DNA from: Onchocerca volvulus
Taxonomy: Eukaryota; Nematoda; Chromadorea; Rhabditida; Onchocercidae
Assembly: GCA_000499405.2 (NCBI GenBank)
Contig: HG738138.1
Span: 6,570,888 to 6,634,887 of the forward strand
Direction: 5' to 3'
DNA: 64,000 nucleotides
Below the pieces are notes generated by a model. It had not been told where the DNA came from. It saw only the letters and a program-made list of their open reading frames with translations, and ran no database searches. Position 1 is the stretch's first letter. Every line of letters begins with the position of its first letter. Both the position numbers and the translations under genes were made by a program. Shown here piece by piece: positions 20,413 to 32,600 of the stretch.

Positions 20413-22386
20413 ATATTTTAAAGAATCAATGGTTTATATATATATAGGGCTTATTATACAAACCATTTTTTTAAATGACGGGTTGTGGTTTTCATTTCCA
20501 ATCAAAATAAATTTTAGAACTATTAATTCATAATAGTTTTCAGCTCTCAAATTTTAATAACAATAACTTGTTCAAGTAAAACAAATGCAGTGGATTATGA
20601 AACTATTTGGATAAAATAAAGTTTTACTTAATTAATTATTAACGATATAAAAAAAAGTTTTTGACGATATAAAAATCGAAATATATTTATAAATTATTAA
20701 TCTCTCACAATAGCACAACTTAATGATCTATGGAGGTTTAAGAATCGTTGAAGTAGTGTAACATAATAATGTAATGTCAACTGTGATACCGATGATTTCA
20801 CCCAACTAGCGTTCAAGAACATCTTTTTTGTTAACAAAAGTCAAGAAACCTCAATGAAGTGAAGTGGCGTAACTTTTTTTCATGATCAATCCTTTAAGTT
20901 TAATGTTAAATTGTCCTGTTTTTTTTTTTTTTTTTTGAATTTCATTTTGTTAAGATTTTATCAAAAATGAGGTATCTCAATTCGGAAAAACAACAAGCTA
21001 CCCTTACGAAAAATTGCCGAACAGCAAAACTTCAATTATGTATGTATATGTTTTCTCTAAAAGTCTATACATAAAATACAATAAAGTAAAATATCAAGGA
21101 CAGTTTTTGAAAATGTAAAGATTTCAAGGATGTTATTACCTTAGTTTCGTCTTTTTATTAACAGTGCCATAAAACATTTTAGAGTGATAGAAACATTTTA
21201 GAATGATAAGGCTTTAGTTGATTGAGTGGATTTTTATATTTCATAAAATTAATGAAAGGTAGGTTTAAAAATTCTTTGGCATAACGCAGTAATTTGTTCA
21301 GGCTATTAAGATTTTGGACAGATGGCTTAATATATCAAAGTTCTTTTCATGGTTATGAGATAATGTGGAAAATTATAGTACAGCATACACATTTCTATAT
21401 AAGTCATTTTCCACTTGATCCACAACAACACTGCAGTCTATAAGAACTCAGCAGTGTCTTCGCACACTACATTATACGGTATCAACTTATAAGCGATCAT
21501 TCCTCAATTCAGCATTCCGTGATTACCATTAAAACTCTTGCTATACCAAAATCCAAATTATAGACAATGCACTTTTAAAGCTGTTACTATGAATATTACA
21601 AAATTTTGATTTTCTCTCGTAAACCTGAATAAGATGGCGAAATATAAGTATTGTTTCAGTTCTTCATAGTGGCTGAATGTATCAAAAAATCTCACTACTA
21701 TTTAAAGAGATCTGAGATTCTTTAAACAAAATCCAACAGTATGTTAAGTGAAAATTTTGAAACAGGATCAGGTTCACTGAAACTTTTAACACATTTCTCA
21801 ATACCACAACTATTTCACATGGTCAAAATGGAAAACTGTTGATGACTCAGAAAATTCTCTTCTGGCGTAGACTTAAAGCGATTGTGCATTAAGGCTAGAA
21901 GGATAAAATCCGATAAAATTTATCCGTTATCTCGCTAGAAAAGTGCGATAAAATCAAATCATTTTCATAAAAAAATCTTTTCTAGATATGCGCACGACCT
22001 GTTAAAAATTGTGTTGTGGCACAAGCAATATACTACAATGATTCTAAGAAAGGGTAAATGAGGACAATACTTATTTACTTTTTCGGTATCATTATTATAT
22101 CAACTTAGGACCCGAGCAATTAAAATTTAAAAACCTGTCTGAGATATCCAGTGCAAATACAAATAATAACAAATATAGTTATAATACTAATAATCCCACT
22201 TCTTTTTCCTATTTCTTACCCCACTTTATCCTTTTAAATCATTCTTTATAGTTCGTACTTCTCTCTTGTCTTTTCCAATTGTTGAACAATAATCAACCAG
22301 TGCGCAAGAAATGGGCAAGCGTCACTGACCTCAATTTTCAATTTAAATTCAGACCCTGAACCATGAAGTTGCAGAATTTCATTCAG

Positions 22387-22454
22387 TCTGCATCATCTAT
22401 TGCGACCGCAAGTATGCAATTCTGCATCATCTATTGCGACCGCAAGTATGCAAT
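22387..22454. repeat. Tandem duplication, 34-bp unit, two identical copies
   Basis: The units at 22387-22420 and 22421-22454 are identical, each starting TCTGCATCATCTATTGCGAC. Identity suggests a recent event. Confidence 0.9.
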
Positions 22455-22742
22455 AATTACAATAATAGCCTTCTGCTTTCCATATCTCTGTTCGTTTCGT
22501 CTTTTTCCCTATTTTTCTTTTTTTTTTTTTTGCCTCCTTTTATCGTCTTATACTCCTCATTAATTCTATTTTCAAGAAATCAACATTCTTTAATTAAGTC
22601 TTCTAATTGTTTAAACAGCGTAGGGAACAGTATAAACAGCAAACTGCGTTGGAAAAAAATGAATGATTTTGAGAAATTCAGTAAGTTATTATGTAATATG
22701 AACTAGCGATTTATACATAAATTATCTATATAATGACAATAA

Positions 22743-23421
22743 AGAGGAATAAATGCCTTTGTCGAACTCAGAAGATTTTCTTCCCATCCTTCAACCAACT
22801 ATCATTACCCTAAATTGACAGAAGATGCTTTTATTGAGCACTGATTCGACAAAAGTAACTTAACACATCTAAACAACTTTAACCAAGTGAAAGAACTTTG
22901 CAAGAATAATAAGATCCGAGGTAGTCTTGGCCTTCTTGATTCTTCTGAGGAAAACATTATCCGGGGAAACTCGCTATCGACGGAAATACCACCCAAATAC
23001 ATGCCTAGACGTAATAAAAGAAAATCTAGTTTGAATTCTCCTTAAACGGTCTCTTCTTCCACTTCACTCGTACTCATCATTTATTACAATTTTCTAATAA
23101 AAATATAAAAAATGTTCTAAAACTCTCACTCGAATAAACTATAGCCTCTGGAATCGTTTAAACAATATACACTGTGTTAGGCTCCCTAAATTATACAATA
23201 ATGCCTATGAAAAAAATAACCAGAGGGAAAGAAGCGAAATTACGGTGAGTATTTTGGGTAAAAGACAGAATAAACTAAAAAACTCTTGGTATGATGGCGA
23301 ATATTCGGTGAAACAAAATATCAGGGAGTAATTGAAACAAGAACAGACTACAAGGGTACAATTTATTCCATTTCATGACAATAAAGCTTCAAAATATAAA
23401 GCGAAATGCGATGTGAACTGA
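22743..23421 (+). pseudogene. Possible decayed coding segment, unidentified
   Basis: From 22743 to 23045 there are 100 codons with one in-frame TGA (22842). From 23101 to 23421 there are 106 codons in another frame with one in-frame TAA (23329). The translated composition is protein-like: Leu/Lys/Asn/Ser-rich, with blocks such as AFVELRRFSSHPS and NSWYDGEYSVKQNIRE. In this AT-rich DNA about seven stops per 100 codons would be expected by chance. No family was recognised and no LTR adjoins. It could be a processed pseudogene, an old transposon fragment, or coincidence. Confidence 0.3.
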
Positions 23422-24560
23422 GCGTCAAACTAGTTAGTAATTCATTATTTCTAATAACATTCCCTACCGTCTCAAAAGCTATATCTTAAATCAATATCTA
23501 ACTGATTCAGTTAATCCAATAACTCAATTCAAATAACCTTTTCCAAACAGTCTCGTGAAATGAAGGAGCCGCTGTAAATGTCATTTATGCATCATCATAT
23601 TTTGTTTTCGACTCATATTCATCTGTAATTCACTTCTGAGGAAACACTATGATTCAGAAAAACATATTTCAATGCAAATTATCTGAATGTACCTATGCTA
23701 ATAAGAAATGGCTACATACAAAAATCGCACCAATTACATCATCCTATGTTAAGGGCTACTATCAGGATAAAACTATAAGAGTAATGAATTCAATGATAGT
23801 GTTGCTATACCAACTATCGCCCAGCAAAGACACAATTGCACACTCAGTTTCTTCTTATGATCAAAAAAAAAAAAAAGATCAAAGCAACATTGACAGAAAT
23901 TCTTAATAACAAAAATATTTGCATTCCAAAATAATTAGAATATAAGTTAAATCATTCTAATATAAACAAATTATGAAAGCGCTAAGGTTTTGATGAAATG
24001 CGCAATATTTACAGCCCATGTGAAAAAGTAACAAATGAAGTCTGTAAATGTTATATACCAAAAAGTTAATTTTACATCACGTTACTTGACATGAGATATA
24101 ACAAGAAACAATTACCATCATTATTTCTCCTTATGTAATACAAAAAAAAAACGCATTGCAATCAGCAGTAAACGCTATCCCTCTTTACCAGTAAGCAAAA
24201 TACCACGTTATCAGTCTTTATATAATTATTGCAAGCTATAAACGTTGCATTTTGAAAGTGAAATGTTGCTAAGATCAGTACAAATGCAAGTTTTTGTAAT
24301 CCGTAAATACAGTACAGACTGATTTCTTCAATGGATCCATTCTTAAAACTGTTGAATTATGTTCCATTTTAATCCATCAATCAAAGAAATCTATTCTCAT
24401 CAATTTAATTCACACAATAATTATTCATTTTTCCTTTCCGTTACTTTCCAGTTCTAAAAAGTACTGGTAAACTTATGTAACGTACTGCTGACACTGAAAT
24501 GCAATTAGCTAGTTATAAAAATAACAATAAAATTGGCAATGAAATATCGAATAAATAAAA

Positions 24561-26609
24561 TCAGTCATTTTTGCAAAATATATTGGCCAGCGAATGGGCA
24601 CCGGGCAACGAATCACTACCAGCGGTACCATCAAAAACATTCATGACATCCATCGCTAAAATAAATGGCATAACAGTCTCGATTGATAAGCTGCCAATGA
24701 GACCTGAGAAAAACAGTTCAACTAGTACTGCTTGCTTGAACCACCGCATTGTTGGCAACAACAGTAATAAATGGCTGTAACGTTCAACCGCATTGTACAT
24801 TGTTGAAGTTGCTGCAGCTCCAGAAGTATTATCATTTTCTGAAGCACTGTCCTCACAGTTCGCAACGCTCAATGACAATAGATGTTCATAGAGTTCCTGT
24901 AATGCCTGTGCATGTACTGCCCTTACACTTGCGTCCGTTGAAGAACTGGGGAGATCTGCAAAACAAACGAATCTCACTACTCCATTACATTTTCTCTAAA
25001 ATTAGCTAAAACCGTACAATCTTTCGATATATTTCATGATAACGGCGCGCATGTGTTTGAAAACGACGAAATATTCTCTTCTCAAAATTGGATAATGATA
25101 TCATTAATCAAACCGTCTGTTTGATTTAACAAAACAAAGTGATCAATAAAACTAAATGACCAAGATAATTAGCAAACCATTTGCTGTAAATGAGATTAAT
25201 TTCAGATATGCAAATTCCATGGATGACAACTTCAGCTCTTCGAAACGTTGCACGAGCTTAAACAAATAGCCAATCTGCTCATTCACTTCTTCAAACCGTT
25301 CCGTTTTCAGTTGACCTGAGAGAAAACTGCAGATAACAAGAAAAATTTAGGATAAGCTATATTATTAGCATTGATGTTTATAAATGTACCTATTCGTGAG
25401 CAGGCACTTAAATGAGTGCTCATAGCGGCCAACATGTTTGAAAGACAAAACTGATTTGAACACTGCATTAAGCCAAGTATGAAGAGATCACACCATTTTA
25501 ATTTCATCAACCGTTCAAGGCAGCCAGGACTGAAATAAGCAAAAAGTCATTATATTGTGTAATATATAATCGGATTATAACATAATATCATTGCAATATT
25601 TCATAATTTTTTAAATACTAAGCATTTTTCTAAATGTTTATATAAGGCTCTGGAACTACTGATCTCCTCTGTTTAATCTCGTCTAAATTGATTTAAATTA
25701 ATCAAATTAGACTGCAAAAAATAGGACCGAGTAGCAACGACTTGGGTATCTCGAAAGATATATAAATAAATCGAGGAATTAGAGTGTGGTCAGGAGTCGA
25801 TTAACTTTGATGATGTGGAAACTGTCATAAAAACCCGAACTGAATGTTCATCTATTAAAATCGAAATTTAAAGCGAGATATCCGACTACACCAATATCAG
25901 CTATCAAAACTGGATTTGGAGGAAAAACTATGTACTAAGTGCTCTTTTCGTATGTGTGCGAATAATTACACATGAAAAATAGATCTTTTTATATTTACAA
26001 AATAATTCCCTTTCAAATCAGTCGAGTAGTAAAGGATCTGTTGCAATATACTCGGAGTATACCCGTATATACGTCCATATCTGAACTGGTCATGGCAAGG
26101 CTCTCCCTTATCTTTTTTGCTTTCCCAAAATTCCTTCAAATGACAATCACTTGTCCCTAATCTTTAACGTTGTCTGAATCCAGATCGAAATCCGTGCTGT
26201 GCGACTCGATCTTTTTGGGAAAATAAAATATATTAATATAATATTATCTCTCGATATTCATATAATTATGACTTTTTAAAATACATTAAAATGGAAATAT
26301 TGCAAGATAATCAAATGTTTCTATAATATCGAAGAATTGGTATGATCGATCTTTTATGCTTTTCTTAGGGAACAAAATGATTAAAAAGAAGAAAACAATA
26401 AAAAGTCGGATACAAAGTAATTCGGCAAATGATATGTTCAATTCACGAAGCAAAAATGCCAAATCTAATACTTACTTGCAGCTGATTACTTTAAAATTCT
26501 TCATCCAGTGGACAGATAGAAATAAAAGCCTGGAGGCCGTTTCACATATAAATTGTATATTTAATTCACTAGGCATTGGCTGTGGCACTGGTAATTCAAA
26601 CTTTGCTCG
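24561..26609 (-). CDS. nhr-41: nhr-41 ligand-binding domain exons 10-13
   Basis: Exon 26609-26476 encodes [20 protein letters not shown] and RLLFLSVHW (helix 3). Exon 25529-25390 encodes [14 protein letters not shown] (helices 4-5). Exon 25315-25178 encodes [13 protein letters not shown] (helix 8 region). Exon 24955-24561 holds [33 protein letters not shown] and the C-terminus. The TR2/TR4 order is kept, but the FSPDHP loop after helix 8 is replaced by a Ser/Asp-rich segment, and about 30 Ser/Asn/Thr residues are inserted before helix 10. The last residues after helix 11 do not show an obvious AF-2 core. Confidence 0.88.
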
Positions 26610-29600
26610 CTAAAAATTAAAATAGAATGAGGAATTCTTGAAGGCAATAATTTTTAAAAATTATTCCATAATTTAAAGGAATTAAAATTTTTAATCAGTC
26701 AATGCTACGAAGTTAAAACAAAAAAAAAAAAATAGGTGAATTCCTGCAATCGCTATTCGTTTTTATTAATACAATTCTATTTCTTCTTAAATCTAGTAGA
26801 AATTAAAACTAAGAAAAGTGCTCATTTCTCAATCGATTGGCCATATCACGAAGACAGAAACCACAAAGAGCGATAATCGCAAATACAATCATATTAACTT
26901 TTACATTTGACGATATGTTTCGGAAAAGGAAGTAATGAAAATTACCTCAGAATTCAATAAAGAACCATCTTCAAGCAATGATGAACTCGCACCACTAGAT
27001 GAAGGTGATGCTGATAGAGGCGCACGCAGAAGAGCTGCTACTGCAGCTTCATCATCCTCTCTACCGAATTTATCCTGCGTATACAATAAATTACACCACA
27101 CTGATAAGCAAAAAAGAAAGAAACAAAATAAAAAATAAATCTAGTTAAATGTGTTACCTAATCAATTTTACGAATATTTTCAGCAAAATATTCACGACAG
27201 GGATGCAGAACTTTATGAGAATACAAGACTGAATTCACCATATTACTATAAATACTTATGACATCTGAATCTAACAAATTTTACAATCTTTCTCAATCAG
27301 TAAATCATGAAAAAAGCTCAAAATCAACCTCATTTACTACAGAGGGCTGAAGTCCGGGGCTAATTGAAGCAGGTCGAACTACAGACAATGGACTAGTTGG
27401 TGACATATCGATTGCTTCTGAACTCTTCATCTCATCTGATTCTTGCTTCAGCTGTAATTAGCAAAGATTTTATATCTGGAAAAAATTTCAAGAACTGTCA
27501 TAATCAAAATTGAATAAATTCATCTGAAATTGCATTGTTGGTGCAAATTTTTGACGATTACCTCTGTATTTGCCACCTCATTTCTCACGATTGCCAGCAA
27601 ACCATTCATGAAAGCGCTTTCATGTTTCACAATTGGAGGAGTCTGCAAAGAGAAATATAATCAACAATCTTAAATAATATGTGGATTTCATATGACAATT
27701 CCTGCAGCTTTTTTAAATGTTGCAATATTAAAAGACAAAAGATTAAATGTTGCAATATTAAAAGACGAAATGAAGAATATCAACATATTAAAACTCTGAA
27801 TTTAGTAACACTAATTAAACATCAGTAGACAACGGGCAAACCGACCCTCAAAGTTTCAGGCCTAAGTGAAGCAGCTGACGTTGTCGCAACCATTGTTGGT
27901 GCTGCCTCGTTATTTGATGCTGAACCAACAGGTCGTCTTTCCGCTTGCACCGCTTCAAGAATAGAAATAATTATATTTCAAGATATTAGTAAATCAATTT
28001 TTTAATTGTAATTTTTTGATAACATCAAAGATTCATTCCCACTTGATAGCTGTTCCAAAAATCTTAATTATCGTCAACCATCATGTCCAAAAGGACTGCT
28101 TAATTTTATCGTGTAGCCTGTCTTCTGAAACTGGAACGATTTTAAGCCATGCACGGCTATTTCTGACTTCCTAAAAAAACCCACGTACTAGCTATAAACT
28201 TTTAGTTCACTGCTTATTAGGTCATATATAATTGGATAGTTAGTCACTCATTAATCTAAAGTATTTTTTTTTTTTTTTTTAAATCTCTTTATCGATCATA
28301 AGCATCACTAAATGAAAACTAACACTCGCTTCTCATTCCCATAGTAAGACATTTCCGCAAACGACAATACTGGCATCGATTACGATGAAATTTTGTCACT
28401 GGACAATCCTTTGTTCCGCGACACACATAGCCTATCTGAAATTCCTGGAGATGATTCTTAATTGTGAAATCGATAAGATCAGAGCCCCCACATCAGAGCA
28501 TTTTTGTGGAACGAACAAAGAACAAAGTACCGCATCTGCAGTAATTATTTTTATCGATGTGTATGGCACAAGGTGCCAAGACTAATAAAAAATGGATTTA
28601 CAACTTACTTGGCATCTACGAAAAATTTATTCTAGTCCATCAATGGAAACAAACATTAGACGAGATTTCAATCTACGTTGCAGATACGCCACAATTTTGT
28701 CTCCATTTAAAATAGACGGATAGCAACAGTTGGTAAAACTAGTCAACTATTAAATGTGTTACAAAATAGGTTCAAAGGAATCTTATAAATTTCATAATTC
28801 CCCTAGAGAAATAATCAAAAGTAAATCGATCAAGATATAATTACTTATTCAAGAAATATTAACTCTTATTATGAAATGTGCAACAAAGTACCTGTTTTCT
28901 GATACTACGTTTGAAAAATCCTTTACATCCTTCACAGCTCACAGCACCGTAATGTCTTCCAGATGCCTTATCACCACATACAACACACAATTCGACACAC
29001 ATATCCCGAACTGCTGTTGATGCACTCGTTGTGCAATGAGGTGACGATGCACTGCCGCCACGCGATACACTACCTGCATCCGACGAATGATGAACTGATG
29101 CTGCGGCTGCCATCAGCTGAAACATTTTAATAATTATCTGGTAATCAGCTTAATAGATTACATTTCGATGTACAAAACAATATTGAAAGAATTCCAGACT
29201 TCAGGTTTATCATTAAATCTCGGTCAGCCTGATTGCGTGGTCAGTGACCCCATCTTATCAGAAGATTAATAGTAAGGTGAAGAAACAGCCAGCGTAAGCA
29301 ACTACAACTGACAAACTATTGACGGCTCCGCTGGCAAAGTGACTAAGGCTACTTTATCGATTCAATTTTGCATGCTTTATTCACATAAAGTCCGACGAAA
29401 GGTCAACCAGGATCGATAACCGGCTGTCAACAACCCTCTCTCCCCTCCTTTCAGAATGTGCCTATCATGCAGAGCTACGGAAAGCAAAGGGAGAGAGTTA
29501 TTGCACACAACTGGTTATTGAAATACGTTCTTTTTGACAGGCAGCAACAATTAACTGTACAACAGCAACAGCACACTGTCAACTATTCCTTCCCTTCAGT

Positions 29601-32600
29601 ATCAATCCCACTTCAAGGCAGTAGTTAAAATTAGGAACGAAGGATGGGTGCTGCTCGTGACCTGTACCGAATGATCCTTCTGAAGTGCAGCTAACTGCTG
29701 GACATCTGTTGTTACCTCGATGATAACAGCTAGCTATGCTCCGACAAGTGAGAGTGCCATGATAGCAACCTTACTACTATCACTCACCCATTCACTAAGA
29801 AGTTAGCCGGGTCTGTAAGAATCTCTGAACCAAAAAGATCGAGCAACTGCCCGAATTATGTGTTTCAGATCGTCCTTATTTTTGACTGCTCTACCTAACT
29901 TACACTAATAGCATTCTTATTATTATCCGAGTTGTTGACCACAATTTCACATTCAATCGAAGAAAGTACAGCTTAGGTTGAGGAGTGTATGAAAAGTCAG
30001 AAAGATGCTAATAATTAATTACTATAGTACCAATAACCTGCTGCCTATGAAAGAGCACGAATGCACTGCTTATTGCCGCAAACGTACATTTGCAGTGAGA
30101 TGGACGTACACTTGCAGATAGATGCAGTTTTTGCAGCTTGACTAGCTTTCAAATCAATAGACATGTCGCCGCTACTTGACGTGAATGTTACCTTTACTCA
30201 AACGCATCCTGTCTGCTTTTGTTTTAGATTTTAAGAGCATAAGAATACATCCCATCACGAAACAAATTCAAAATATGAAATGAAACTTGCGAGTGGAACA
30301 AAATGACCTACTAGCGATTTATCGTTCTGGAGGATCAGATTTGAAAATGCAACATATTTACTGCTTATTTCTAATTCCCTTTCAAATCTTACCATATTTT
30401 TTTATGTTGTAATTCATTAATCCCGATTCTAGAATTAAAGTAGCAAAAAGTGGGAGAAATGAATACGTCTATCCAAATGTTTCTTTCAGAGCAATCTATA
30501 AGTCCCAAATTTCGGACTGGATGTTGGTATGGTTAATTATTTTATAAAGGTCATATCTTTCGTTATTAGCAGTAATACCATTTTTTTTATTCAAATTTAT
30601 AACTACAGCTCTTTTGCAAAAGGGTTAGCTAGAATAAGAAAATAGAACAAAATAAAATTTACATTTTTTTTTTTAAATTTTTAGTTTTCCAAAATAGTAG
30701 AGGAGTAAACTTTCTTCTTCCCTTCTTTTTTAACTAGAGCAAAAGTTTAAGATCGGCATTATTATAGATCTGTCTATCAATCAGTACCTCTCGTCTTTAA
30801 ATGCTAAGGATCTCTAGACACATCCCTACACGGATGTCCCGATAAAGATAACCGATATCAGTAGTTGCCCCTCCTTGTTTAAATCATTTATTCACTGAAC
30901 TGCCCACAGTTACTACTTCAACAGTTATGAATTATATGCAGATCAAAATGGTAATAAATCCAAATTAAAACCTCATTTTCTTTCAAACTTTTTCGAGGGA
31001 TTGTCTAAAATCTTTTTGAACATTTATAAATATATATATATATATATATACTTCATTCATCTGCATTACTCCTGCCAACAATTATGTATCTGTCTCAAGC
31101 TGCATCAAGTTTTCACAGTATAATATATTCAGTGAGACTGCTCTGTTCTCTTCACATCTTCATCTAGATTAAAACTAGAGGTAAATGCTAAGATAAACAT
31201 TTTTCCAATACCCCTTGGTAGAATCAAATCTTAGTGTAGTGGAAGAGCGCATCAGCCAATTATAAAGCCTTAAATATGCCAAATTAGGCACTAAAAATAT
31301 GCAGGAAAATCTAAACTTGGGGACGGTTTTTCCTCAATGAGTACATTCGTCAAGGTGATTTTTCTATAGTAAACATTACTTTATTATTCGTAATTAGCAC
31401 TGTTCGTAATAAATAATAGGTTCACGAGGTGATTTTTTTTTGCAAGTGAATTGCAAGAATACAAGGAAAGAACAAGACAGATTTGTCGGCATAATAAGAA
31501 TGATGTGAAAGTAGGGAATACAACAGAAATTAATAAAGTACAGAAGACGGTAGGAAGGTTCAAGTAACAGTTGACAGGGTTCAGCAGTTGTCTTCGACCT
31601 CAAATGTATATGAAAATCATCCGGCAGTGATGCCCCGACGACCTCGCACAGTCCGTGCAGCCATTTGAAATTGAGGTCTATGACCCTATGCACCTATTCA
31701 ATATATTTTGCATAACTTTTCAATGAATGAATCTATTTCCAGGGGAAGTTATCCAACAAAGCAATTCATCTCTTCACGAATATCTCAATAATCCAGCGAC
31801 TTAACAGAGTTGCTTAATCTAGTTGTTTCAGTGTGTTCACGAAATGGAGAGGTCAAATTTCAACAAATTGAGATGAATAATACACGAGCTCTCAAAGTAC
31901 ATGCTTCAAGAAGCAAAACCATGCAGCAAATGATGTTTCGTTTCTTTGCGCTAAAATATTGATCAACAAAGAACTATGGAGACGACGTATGTAGAAATGA
32001 ATGCACTGTCATAAACGTGGATTGCTTATTAAGCGATATGCAAGCAAAATACAGTTCATGCTGGAGGTCGTGAACCCTAAAATTAGTCCAGCTGCTTAGT
32101 ACAATGTGGCATCCCATCTATCCATAGATGCATCGATATAAAAACATAAATCACAGCTGATCTCGCATCTCATCCATCCGATCCGTCGACCTCCCACTCT
32201 TCATTTTTCTCCTTGCCCAAATGACAATAAACGATTGCTGCAAAACAACCAGAAGAATGACGCAGACGAAAGTGGGTCTGCAGCGAGATGACACGTCGAC
32301 GACACGTAGCCTACGGCTCAGGCCATCACTCGACCACACGCACGCAATACCCCCACTGTCACTAAATGTAGAAATGGCAGTGCGAAAGAGGAGGCACGCT
32401 GCATTGCAGTAACAGCATCCGCTGCAGCAGTAACAGCCAGCCGTCCCAAGTCATCGTCAGTCGTTTGTCCATAGAGGTGAAATAGTGAATTGCATACGGA
32501 GGCCGCTGGCCGTTAATTCCTCTTCCCTCTACGCCCGCCTCCCCTACCCACCTCTTTCTTCCTCTTTCTTCCCATTCTGACTTTTAAGTCTCTTCTTCCA

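Larger units (their letters stand above)
19773..24560. other. Intergenic AT-rich region
   Basis: Apart from the repeats and the possible pseudogene listed separately, no gene is supported between the MITE-like element and the 3' end of nhr-41. No canonical AATAAA was seen on the minus strand just downstream of the nhr-41 stop. Confidence 0.5.

Noticed and set aside
31394..31693. 99-codon minus-strand frame inside the nhr-41 intron as an extra exon
   Set aside because: No acceptor/donor pair keeps the nhr-41 frame, and exons 3 and 4 already join in phase without it.
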